DNA from: an uncultured Lachnospiraceae bacterium
Lineage (GTDB): Bacteria; Bacillota; Clostridia; Lachnospirales; Lachnospiraceae
Reading direction: 5' to 3'
DNA: 19,871 nucleotides
NCBI GenBank assembly: GCA_900553305.1
Contig: USDI01000022.1
Coordinates: 1-19,871, forward strand
Shown here in pieces: positions 14,263 to 19,871 of this stretch. Below the pieces are notes generated by a model. That model was not told where the DNA came from, searched no databases, and was given only the letters and a program-made list of their open reading frames with translations. Position 1 is the first letter of the stretch. Each line of letters opens with the position of its first letter. The translations under genes were made by a program, and so were the position numbers.

Positions 14263-14844
14263 ATGAAACAACACAAACAATTAATGAAAATTGCATTCAC
14301 CGGCCTTATGGCTGCACTTTCCTATGTGGTATTTACCTTTTTACAGATTAAGATTCCGCTTCCGGGCGGCGACGCTACTTCCATTCATCTCGGAAATGCC
14401 GTATGTGTTCTCGGCGCCCTGCTGCTGGGCGGCTTATATGGCGGCTTAGGCGGTGCCATTGGAATGACCATCGGCGATCTGCTTGACCCGGTTTATATTG
14501 TCTATGCACCGAAAACCTTCTTATTAAAGTTATGCATCGGATTAATCACCGGACTCGTTGCCCACAAAATCGGTCACATCACGAAAGAAACCGATAACAG
14601 GAAGGTCTGGAAATGGGTCATCCTTGCCGCTGTTGCCGGATTATTATTCAATGTGATCTTCGATCCTTTAATCGGTTATCTTTACAAGCTGCTGATCCTT
14701 GGAAAACCCGCTGCAGAGCTTACCCTTGCATGGAACGTAACCGCTACCTCCATCAATGCCGTAACCTCCGCAATCGTTTCCAGCGTGGTTTACATGGCAC
14801 TTCGTCCTGCTCTTAAAAAAGCCGGATTATTTATGGAATTGTAG
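14263..14844 (+). CDS. ECF transporter S component (substrate unknown)
   Basis: A 193-residue integral membrane protein with about six helices. It matches the general ECF S-component family that captures vitamins or related micronutrients and uses a shared EcfA-EcfA'-EcfT energising module. Support comes from the N-terminal helix with a GLMAAL small-residue patch, the loop DATSIHLGNAVCVLGALLLG, then GGAIGMTIGDLLDP and APKTFLLKLCIGLI, a pattern I recognise from clostridial S proteins. The start has GAGGAG about 7 bases upstream. No EcfA or EcfT gene lies nearby, as expected for a group II S component. The substrate is not assigned. The structured leader and dyad upstream suggest ligand- or repressor-dependent control. 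The gene stands alone on the plus strand, with a terminator shared with the convergent DUF4097 gene. Confidence 0.85.
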   Translation: MKQHKQLMKIAFTGLMAALSYVVFTFLQIKIPLPGGDATSIHLGNAVCVLGALLLGGLYGGLGGAIGMTIGDLLDPVYIVYAPKTFLLKLCIGLITGLVAHKIGHITKETDNRKVWKWVILAAVAGLLFNVIFDPLIGYLYKLLILGKPAAELTLAWNVTATSINAVTSAIVSSVVYMALRPALKKAGLFMEL

Positions 14845-14850
14845 ATAAGA

Positions 14851-14912
14851 AAGGGGACTGTCGCATGAGCTGATCCTCCGGATCGAATATGCTCATACGA
14901 GAGTCCCTTGTT
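14851..14912. terminator. Bidirectional terminator between the ECF and DUF4097 genes
   Basis: GGGACT (14854-14859) pairs with AGTCCC (14902-14907). The helix continues inwards through ATGAGC/GCTCAT and ATCC/GGAT, giving a long hairpin. It is followed by TTGTTAT on the plus strand and by CTTTCTTAT on the minus strand. It lies between two converging genes and probably serves both. Confidence 0.85.
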
Positions 14913-14925
14913 ATATGATATCGAA

Positions 14926-15909
14926 TTATTTAAATGTAATTGTTACATTTCCCATTCCGCATTTCACCTGATACAGACTGTCTGCCTGATTATCCTGCGT
15001 CTGCTGTGCTCCCATTCCCGCAGCTCTCATACTTCCGACCCGAATACTACCCATTCCGCAATCCAGATCATAATTGTGGTCCGCTTCTTCTCCCTCTACT
15101 GCAATTTCCACATTGCCCTGTCCGCAGTCCACACTTAAATTCTTATCAATTTTACCGGAATATCGGCATTCGCCCATGGCAATGTCCATCACGGCATTTC
15201 GGCTTGTCACATTCTCACATACCGCCTGTCCGGCTCCGACCTTTAGTTTAAAATCCTCAATCATAAGATCTGCAAGTTCAAGCTGGCCAGCACCGGCCTT
15301 CAGAGTCATCTCCTGCGCCTTGATCCCCTCAATCTGAAGCTTTCCGGCACCAAGCGTTGCTGTAAAGGTCCGGAACGTAAAGTCCTTCGGAATCCCGATC
15401 ACGCACCGCGCTCCTTCATTCTGTTTCAATCCCCATAAGGCATATATGGATTCTTCTTTCATTCCAACGCTCAGTGTTCCATTTTCAAGAGCGTATTCCC
15501 ATACTCCCGAAGCATCAAAGGTAAGGCTTATGGTATCGGAACTTTCCTCTTTTTCCCGAATCTCAAAAAGTCCCGCCCCAAGCTTTGCATTCAATTCCTG
15601 CACTTCGCTCACCGGAATTTCATACACGGTTCCTTTTTTTGCAATACTTTCTCCATTTACCATAAGTTCTCCGGCTGCTCCTGTGGAATTTTTCCCCAGG
15701 GCTCCAATATAAATGCCGTTTCCTTCTCCAAAGGAAATCTTAAATCCCAGCCGGTTGGAAAGCTCCTCCATATAAGAAACCACCGCTTCACTTGTTACTC
15801 TCTGCCTCCACCGGTATCCTCCCATAAATCCAAAAAAGATGCACAACACCAGACCAACTGCGGCCAGAATACCTGCGGTAATCAGACTGACTTTATAAAA
15901 TTTCTTCAT
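14926..15909 (-). CDS. Membrane-anchored DUF4097-family beta-repeat protein
   Basis: A 327-residue protein with one N-terminal membrane segment (about 9-31) and a large exported part. From about residue 180 it shows a ladder of short repeats with Gly pairs roughly every 19-20 residues: LGAGKLQI (186), AGAGQLEL (205), VGAGQAVC (224), AMGECRY (244), CGQGNVEI (262), CGMGSIRV (283) and CGMGNVTI (317). This is the signature of DUF4097, predicted to form a right-handed beta-helix and called a putative adhesin in databases. Its biochemical role is unknown. GGAGG lies 9 bases before the start, and the gene follows the DUF1700 gene by 15 bases, so it is the last gene of the PadR cassette. In such cassettes the proteins are thought to sense the envelope or support surface functions; that is inference. 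Confidence 0.85.
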   Translation of the reverse strand: MKKFYKVSLITAGILAAVGLVLCIFFGFMGGYRWRQRVTSEAVVSYMEELSNRLGFKISFGEGNGIYIGALGKNSTGAAGELMVNGESIAKKGTVYEIPVSEVQELNAKLGAGLFEIREKEESSDTISLTFDASGVWEYALENGTLSVGMKEESIYALWGLKQNEGARCVIGIPKDFTFRTFTATLGAGKLQIEGIKAQEMTLKAGAGQLELADLMIEDFKLKVGAGQAVCENVTSRNAVMDIAMGECRYSGKIDKNLSVDCGQGNVEIAVEGEEADHNYDLDCGMGSIRVGSMRAAGMGAQQTQDNQADSLYQVKCGMGNVTITFK

Positions 15910-15924
15910 CCTTGTTTTCCTCCC

Positions 15925-16641
15925 TTACGCCTTTCGAAACATTTTACGCCACAACCATGCCGTACCTTTGCAGGCAGCCGGAACTGTCATGGCCACAAGT
16001 ACGGTAAGAACCATACACAGAATTCCTGCCGCAGCACATAAGCATCCGCTTCCAAGCAACGCCCCTGATACCAGAACATTTACCGGCAACACCACAAGTC
16101 CAAGCAATGCACAGACAAATGCCGTCACGTAAAGCGCCAATGCCGCTGCTCCAAAGCCAATCAGCAATCCGAAAATCAGACTGAACACACTGATAATTAA
16201 GGCAAAGATTACACAGATCAATGCCAGAATCAGCGGGGAAGCAAAGATCAGTCCGATGACAATTAAGGCAATCTCCCACGCCGGTTTGGATTTCTTCTGC
16301 TGCGGCTGCGGTGGTATTTGGCTGTTCTGTGAGAATGCATTCTGACTTCCGGTGTTCTGCGCACCTGCATTCCCATCTGTTCCGATTTGTGCACTCTGAT
16401 TCTGATTTTTTCCTCCTTCAGGAGAATCCTGCACACGATCATAAGTCTGCAGTCCAAGTCCTTCCTTTACGCCGGCCGCTACCTGCTCGGGACTTCCAAG
16501 CTCTTCGATGACCTGCTGCTCATTCTCCTGTCCGGCGTCGTTGAAATAATCATTATAATAAGTAAGTGCTTCTTCTTTTTCACTGGGAGAAATATCGGAT
16601 AATAAATCTTCAAGTCTCCTCATATATTCAAATCTGTTCAT
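15925..16641 (-). CDS. DUF1700 (HAAS-domain) membrane protein
   Basis: A 238-residue protein. The N-terminal 65 residues form the helical HAAS/DUF1700 signalling domain, with the hallmark MNRFEYMRRLEDLL, SEKEEALTYYNDYF and IEELGSPEQVA. A hydrophilic Gln/Asn/Gly-rich linker (about 72-120) follows. About four membrane helices then lie between 122 and 225. The start at 16641 is used because GGAGG lies 8 bases upstream. It overlaps the end of padR by 14 bases, implying translational coupling. HAAS proteins are habitually encoded next to PadR regulators and DUF4097 proteins, exactly as here, and are thought to link the regulator to the membrane. That function is family-level inference. Confidence 0.88.
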   Translation of the reverse strand: MNRFEYMRRLEDLLSDISPSEKEEALTYYNDYFNDAGQENEQQVIEELGSPEQVAAGVKEGLGLQTYDRVQDSPEGGKNQNQSAQIGTDGNAGAQNTGSQNAFSQNSQIPPQPQQKKSKPAWEIALIVIGLIFASPLILALICVIFALIISVFSLIFGLLIGFGAAALALYVTAFVCALLGLVVLPVNVLVSGALLGSGCLCAAAGILCMVLTVLVAMTVPAACKGTAWLWRKMFRKA

Positions 16642-16960
16642 TCGTGGATCCTCCCTCAAAAATCTGATTGATCTTACCGGAATAGCTCTTCCATTCCTCC
16701 CGGTACATGGAAAGCTGCTGCCTTCCCTTCTCCGTAACCAGATAATATCTGCGGTTACGTCCAGCACATTCCTGATCATAAATCGTCAGGCATTCGTCCT
16801 TTTGCAATCTTCGTAACACCGGATATAAGGTGGATTCCGAAACCGCAATGATCTGCCGCACATCCTGCGTGATCTTGTAGCCATAGGCTCCTTCCGGCTC
16901 TTTCGCCACAACCGCAAGCACAATGGCATCCAGAAGTGCTGCACCTGTATTAAAAACCAT
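16628..16960 (-). CDS. PadR-family transcriptional regulator
   Basis: A 110-residue winged-helix repressor. The N-terminal helix (GAALLDAIVLAVVAKEPEGAYGYKI) is followed by the recognition helix region SESTLYPVLRRLQKDECL and the wing with RNRRYYLVTEKGRQQL, all diagnostic for short PadR proteins of the PadR-s1 type. The start at 16960 has AAGGAG 8 bases upstream. It is the first gene of the padR-DUF1700-DUF4097 operon and probably autoregulates it. A perfect palindrome overlaps the -10 box about 280 bases upstream. The effector is unknown. The leader between promoter and start is long for a regulator gene and holds the hairpins at 17068-17156. Confidence 0.92.
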   Translation of the reverse strand: MVFNTGAALLDAIVLAVVAKEPEGAYGYKITQDVRQIIAVSESTLYPVLRRLQKDECLTIYDQECAGRNRRYYLVTEKGRQQLSMYREEWKSYSGKINQIFEGGSTNEQI

Positions 16961-17067
16961 ACATTTCGCTCCTTCCTGTGAATATGTATAATATGATGAT
17001 ATCAGGGTCAAAAGGTCAAAAAGGTCGTTCGTGCTTGCACGATAAGACTTTTGAACTTGGGACCCGC

Positions 17068-17156
17068 CAAACATGAGAAAGTAGCGATTTACGTAGTAAA
17101 TCAGCGGATTTCGAATGTTTGAGAATTGCGGAAATTGCGTAGCAATGTAGCAATTC
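17068..17156. other. Two consecutive two-tier hairpins in the padR leader
   Basis: The first hairpin has outer arms CAAACAT (17068-17074) and ATGTTTG (17115-17121) around inner arms GATTTAC (17086-17092) and GTAAATC (17096-17102), with loop gta. The second has outer GAATTGC (17123-17129) and GCAATTC (17150-17156) around inner ATTGC/GCAAT (17134-17146), again with loop gta. A small CGTGC-tt-GCACG hairpin lies at about 17029-17042. All pairings are perfect. The region lies inside the predicted transcript leader, between the promoter at 17238-17266 and padR. It holds no convincing ORF. Confidence 0.75.
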
Positions 17157-17202
17157 GGATACATCAATGAGTAGCAAAATTTATTTTTGATACTTATATC
17201 AT

Positions 17203-17246
17203 AATATTATACATTATATAATATTATTTACACATATACTATATGT
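17203..17246. promoter_or_regulatory. Candidate PadR operator palindromes
   Basis: ACATATACTATATGT (17232-17246) is a perfect palindrome around a central C and covers the -10 box of the padR promoter. Just downstream of the start site AATATTATA (17203-17211) and TATAATATT (17217-17225) form a second perfect dyad. PadR proteins often bind AT-rich dyads with ATGT/ACAT ends. The very AT-rich context makes chance dyads more likely, so assignment to PadR is inference. Confidence 0.5.
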
Positions 17247-17266
17247 CATATAATATTGTATGTCAA
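17238..17266 (-). promoter_or_regulatory. Promoter of the padR operon
   Basis: On the minus strand TTGACA (complement of 17261-17266) is followed after 17 bases by TATAGT (complement of 17238-17243). This predicts a leader of about 270 bases before padR. A weaker pair of TTGACC boxes near 17007-17020, closer to the gene, lacks a well-spaced -10. Confidence 0.75.
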
Positions 17267-17286
17267 CAATATATTTTATGAATAAA

Positions 17287-17332
17287 GAAGAAAACTGTAC
17301 CAGAACCAATGCGCTCCGGTACAGTTTCCTGA
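17287..17332 (-). terminator. Terminator of the amylase-family gene
   Basis: AAACTGTACC (17292-17301) and GGTACAGTTT (17318-17327) are perfect 10-bp complements. On the minus strand the stem runs into TTTTCTTCTTT. It lies about 75 bases past the stop codon at 17403. Confidence 0.85.
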
Positions 17333-17402
17333 ATAGTTACAATTACTTCATATATATTTACATATTGTTTTATCTACTACCTGTTATTGCATATCTGACT
17401 TC

Positions 17403-18725
17403 TTACCGCTCCATCTTCCAGAATGCAGCACTGTAAGGAGGAAGTTCACTGCCGCCGCCAAAGTCATGAGGCTGTCCGGTGATCAAATCGGTTGCCAAGC
17501 CACAGCCTGCATCAAAGTGTGCGGTGAATGGTGCTTCATCGGCATTGATCGCTACCAGTACCCGTTCATGTTCGCTGGCACGCTCGAAAATACACTGGCG
17601 GTTTGTCAGAAGAACGGAACGGAAACTTCCATAATTTAATGCTTCGGAATTCTTCTTTGCTTCCGCAAGCTTACTGATAAACTCTGACAGTTCATTCCAT
17701 TCCGGTTTCTCGAAGCAGGGACGCAACGCCGGATCGCCCTCACTCTTATCTGCCTTGGTTCCCCATTCACTTCCATAATATACACAGGGAATTCCCGGCA
17801 TGCCAAAGCACATTGCATAAATCAATGGCAGATGCTTTTCATTGGATAAAATACTTGCAACTCTCGTCACATCATGGTTATCTACAAAAGATAACAGGTG
17901 TTTTCCTTTATAAAGTGTCCAGTTTTCCGGTCCGAACTGACGGAGCAGGGAATGATTGATTTCAAACATATTCATGCTGTTAAAGCTCGAATACAATCCC
18001 TTATAGCATTCATAATTGGTTGCGGAATGAAGCATGCTGTCATTCATCAGACGGTTGTAATCGCCATGAAGCATCTCTCCTAACAAGAAGAAGTCTGCCT
18101 TTCTCTCTGTCGTGAAGCTGCGAAGTGTCCGTACAAAGTTCTCATCCAGACAATACGCTACATCCAGACGCAGTCCGTCAATATCAAATTCGTTGATCCA
18201 GAACTGTACGGCATCCAAAATATGATTAACCACTTCTCCATTCTGGAGATTTAACTTCACCAGATCATAATTTCCTTCCCAGCCTTCATACCACAGACCA
18301 TCATTATAATTGGAATTTCCGCCTAAGTTGATATGGAACCAGTTCAAATAAGGAGAATTCTCACGGTTCTTCAACACATCCTGGAACTGATAAAAGCCTC
18401 GTCCCACATGGTTGAACACGCCATCCAGTACCACACGGATTCCGTTCTCATGTAACTTCCGGCAAACCTCCTTAAAATCTTCATTGGTTCCGATGCGGAC
18501 ATCAATCTTCTTATAATCTCTTGTATTGTATCCGTGGGTATCAGATTCAAATACTGGGGAAAAATAGATAGCGTTGATTCCTAATTTCTACATATGTGGA
18601 ATCCATTCCTCCACCTTTTTAATCTTATGAGTCTGCACACCATCGTTCTCAAACGGTGCTCCGCAAAATCCTAACGGATATATTTGATAAAATACACTTT
18701 CATATGCCCAAAATCCACTGTTCAT
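17403..18725 (-). pseudogene. GH13 alpha-amylase-family glycosidase interrupted by one in-frame TAG
   Basis: The full frame is 441 codons including the stop. It starts at 18725 with GGGAG about 9 bases upstream and reads MNSGFWAYESVFYQIYPLGF, the usual first strand of GH13 maltodextrin-acting enzymes. Codon 46 (18588-18590) is TAG, between EEWIPHM and KLGINAIYFSPVFE, in the helix before the second barrel strand. Everything after it is intact: DGVFNH (D101-H106), GLRLDVAY with nucleophile D188, LLGEMLHG with acid E217, and FVDNHDVTR with D285. The C-terminal beta domain ends in AFWKMER. There is no signal peptide, so the enzyme would act in the cytoplasm on imported maltodextrins. The stop leaves a 45-residue peptide. 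No in-frame start with a ribosome binding site follows. It is either a fresh nonsense mutation, a sequencing error, or (less likely) readthrough. TAG also ends the ECF gene in this window, so the codon is not generally reassigned. Confidence 0.88.
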
Positions 18726-18769
18726 GCGCTTTTACTCCCTTCTTGCCTTTGGATTATTCATCTTGGTCA

Positions 18770-18798
18770 ATTATACACCATCTCCCATTGACTAATCC
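18770..18798 (-). promoter_or_regulatory. Probable promoter of the amylase-family gene
   Basis: On the minus strand a perfect TATAAT (complement of 18770-18775) lies 17 bases from a weak -35 GGATTA (complement of 18793-18798). The start site would be about 40 bases before the start codon. The poor -35 suggests an activator or weak expression. Confidence 0.55.
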
Positions 18799-18841
18799 AG
18801 TATTTTTTCATTTTTAATGCATTTTTCCTTCAGTTTTTTAT

Positions 18842-18856
18842 TGATAACGATTCTCA
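18842..18856. promoter_or_regulatory. Fur-box-like dyad
   Basis: TGATAACGATTCTCA matches the Gram-positive Fur/PerR-family 7-1-7 consensus TGATAAT-N-ATTATCA at 12 of 14 fixed positions. It lies about 45-60 bases upstream of the -35 box of the amylase-family gene, not on a core promoter. No iron gene is adjacent, so chance or a lost neighbour is possible. Confidence 0.35.
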
Positions 18857-18886
18857 TTTAGATAAAAATTTCAAAAGAAATCCCCC

Positions 18887-18938
18887 ATTTCCACATAGTT
18901 ATCCACAATGACACATATGTCACAATCAATGATCCACA
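18887..18938 (+). other. Cluster of DnaA-box-like sequences
   Basis: TTATCCACA at 18899-18907 is a perfect DnaA box. TGATCCACA at 18930-18938 matches 8 of 9 bases and ATTTCCACA at 18887-18895 matches 7 of 9, all on the plus strand. A near-palindrome TGACACATATGTCA (18909-18922) lies between them. Another perfect box in the opposite orientation is at 19395-19403 inside the helicase gene. Neighbouring genes are not those of an origin, so a regulatory or titration role, or chance, is more likely. Confidence 0.4.
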
Positions 18939-18984
18939 TAACTTTCTTTCAAAAATGTGATGTCAGAATGACCGCTTGAAAGGA

Positions 18985-19871
18985 TTATAGCCATTCGTCC
19001 CAGAATCGCTCCACGTAATGACTGATTTCCTCTATTGATACATCTTCGTACTCCCTCCACTCTCTCGGAAACATCCGCTGATAGGGCGTTGACAGAAACC
19101 GTTCATCCAGAAGTGCCACAATACCGATATCCTCTGCCGTACGAATCACGCGCCCTGCCGCCTGCAAAACCTTATTCATTCCCGGATAGCGGTACGCATA
19201 GTCAAATCCGTTATCCCCCTGCCGGTCAAAATACTTCTTTAAGATCTCGCGTTCATTACATACCATCGGAAGTCCCGTCCCGACAATGATCGCACCGATC
19301 AGTCGGTCATTCTTCAAATCAATTCCTTCACTGAATATTCCACCTAAGACACAGAAGCCGAGAAGCGTCCGTTCTTCCTCATATTCAATCTCCATGTGGA
19401 TAACTTCTTCCAGGAAGTTCTCTTCGAGTGCCGGAAGTTCTGTCACTGGATATTCTGCCATCACAGGCTCAGTTGCAGACGGCTCCGTCACCGGAAACTC
19501 GGTCACAGGAAGGGAAGCCGTCTCCTGCGAAACTCTCCCTCCTCCACCAAATCTCATCAGGAATTCCTCCCTGCTCTGTTCATTCATATACTCATCCTGC
19601 ACGAGGCATTCCACATGTTCATCGGCGAAATTCTCCTCATACACCTCAAGTACCTTCCTTAAAAAGGCATGGGAAGGAAAAAATACCATATAATTTCCGG
19701 TCCGCATCTGCACAATCCGATGCAGATAGGATGCAATATTGTAATATTCGCTCTCTGTTCTGCGGCTATATTTACTGGTTACATCATTGGCAATGAACAA
19801 TCCCTTACGCCTTGCATCAAACACCGACTTCGCATAAACCTCATAGTCTCCTTCTGCTGCTCCAAGAAGCT
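18985..19871 (-). CDS. DinG/XPD-like superfamily 2 DNA helicase, C-terminal part (partial)
   Basis: The frame is open through the right edge, so only the last 295 or so residues are seen. Counting from the GTG codon at 19824, motif IV-like YMVFFPSHAFLRKVLE (45-60) is followed by motif V GGIFSEGIDL and motif VI LQAAGRVIRTAEDIGIVALLD. This is the HELICc2 domain of DinG/XPD/Rad3 ATP-dependent 5'-3' helicases used in DNA repair and recombination. The N-terminal Walker motifs and any iron-sulfur cysteines are outside the window. Between REEFLMRF and LLGFCVLGG lies an unusual insertion of about 58 residues (19375-19548) with four PVTE-like repeats in acidic, low-complexity sequence. Homologs as I recall them have only a short link there. 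No clear terminator follows. Confidence 0.88.
   Translation of the reverse strand, partial: LLGAAEGDYEVYAKSVFDARRKGLFIANDVTSKYSRRTESEYYNIASYLHRIVQMRTGNYMVFFPSHAFLRKVLEVYEENFADEHVECLVQDEYMNEQSREEFLMRFGGGGRVSQETASLPVTEFPVTEPSATEPVMAEYPVTELPALEENFLEEVIHMEIEYEEERTLLGFCVLGGIFSEGIDLKNDRLIGAIIVGTGLPMVCNEREILKKYFDRQGDNGFDYAYRYPGMNKVLQAAGRVIRTAEDIGIVALLDERFLSTPYQRMFPREWREYEDVSIEEISHYVERFWDEWL

Noticed and set aside
14103..14300. Minus-strand frame over the structured element
   Set aside because: The peptide is Cys-rich nonsense-like translation of hairpin sequence, without ribosome binding site or homology.
17403..18434. Treating the downstream half of the amylase frame as an independent gene
   Set aside because: Its GTG at 18434 lies inside a conserved barrel strand, has no ribosome binding site, and the product would lack the first barrel strands.
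18588..18590. Genome-wide amber recoding or pyrrolysine insertion
   Set aside because: TAG terminates the ECF gene in this window, no other internal TAG was seen in real genes, and GH13 enzymes are not known pyrrolysine proteins.
18887..18938. Chromosomal replication origin
   Set aside because: Only three boxes, two imperfect. No dnaA, dnaN, rpmH or gid genes nearby, and both flanking genes run on the same strand.

Overview
The window looks like chromosome of an anaerobic, low-to-moderate GC Gram-positive of the class Clostridia, probably Lachnospiraceae-like. The evidence is strong AGGAGG-type ribosome binding sites, a CsoR/CopA copper operon, HrcA/CIRCE heat-shock control, a heterodimeric ABC exporter, an ECF S component, and a PadR/DUF1700/DUF4097 cassette. 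The family assignment is inferred from protein style, not from a marker gene. No RNA gene, insertion sequence, prophage or CRISPR array was seen.

Layout. Positions 1-600 hold the 5' end of an hsp20 gene (minus) with a CIRCE-controlled promoter. Behind it is an eroded aldo/keto reductase fragment. At 601-2271 (plus) lies an odd gene in which a LytTR response regulator that lost its phosphoacceptor is joined in frame to an AgrC-like sensor kinase that lost its start, apparently by deletion. At 2276-6128 (minus) is a copper efflux operon: csoR, copA (HMA domains at both ends) and a small HMA protein. Its promoter carries one CsoR-type palindrome exactly in the -35/-10 spacer and a weaker one just downstream. 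It is followed by an unusually long leader of degenerate 51-bp repeats.

The middle is also all on the minus strand. It holds a D,D-carboxypeptidase (6442-7788) with a terminator and a 20-bp tandem repeat behind it, a small internally duplicated membrane protein (8158-8739), an orphan MetQ-type lipoprotein (8976-9791) whose promoter lies inside nested perfect inverted repeats, and a two-gene ABC exporter (9978-13729) with one canonical and one degenerate ATP site.

The right part starts with an ECF S component (14263-14844, plus) behind a 233-bp multi-hairpin element bounded by a 12-bp inverted repeat. Then on the minus strand come the padR, DUF1700 and DUF4097 genes (16960 to 14926) with a palindrome on the -10 box, a GH13 amylase-family gene interrupted by one in-frame TAG (17403-18725), and the C-terminal part of a DinG/XPD-like helicase that runs off the right edge.

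Two themes stand out. The left end shows reductive decay, with a gene remnant and a deletion chimera side by side. Three long intergenic or leader regions carry two-tier hairpins of the same architecture but unrelated stem sequences, each capped by a GNA triloop on one strand, which suggests a shared family of structured intergenic elements.
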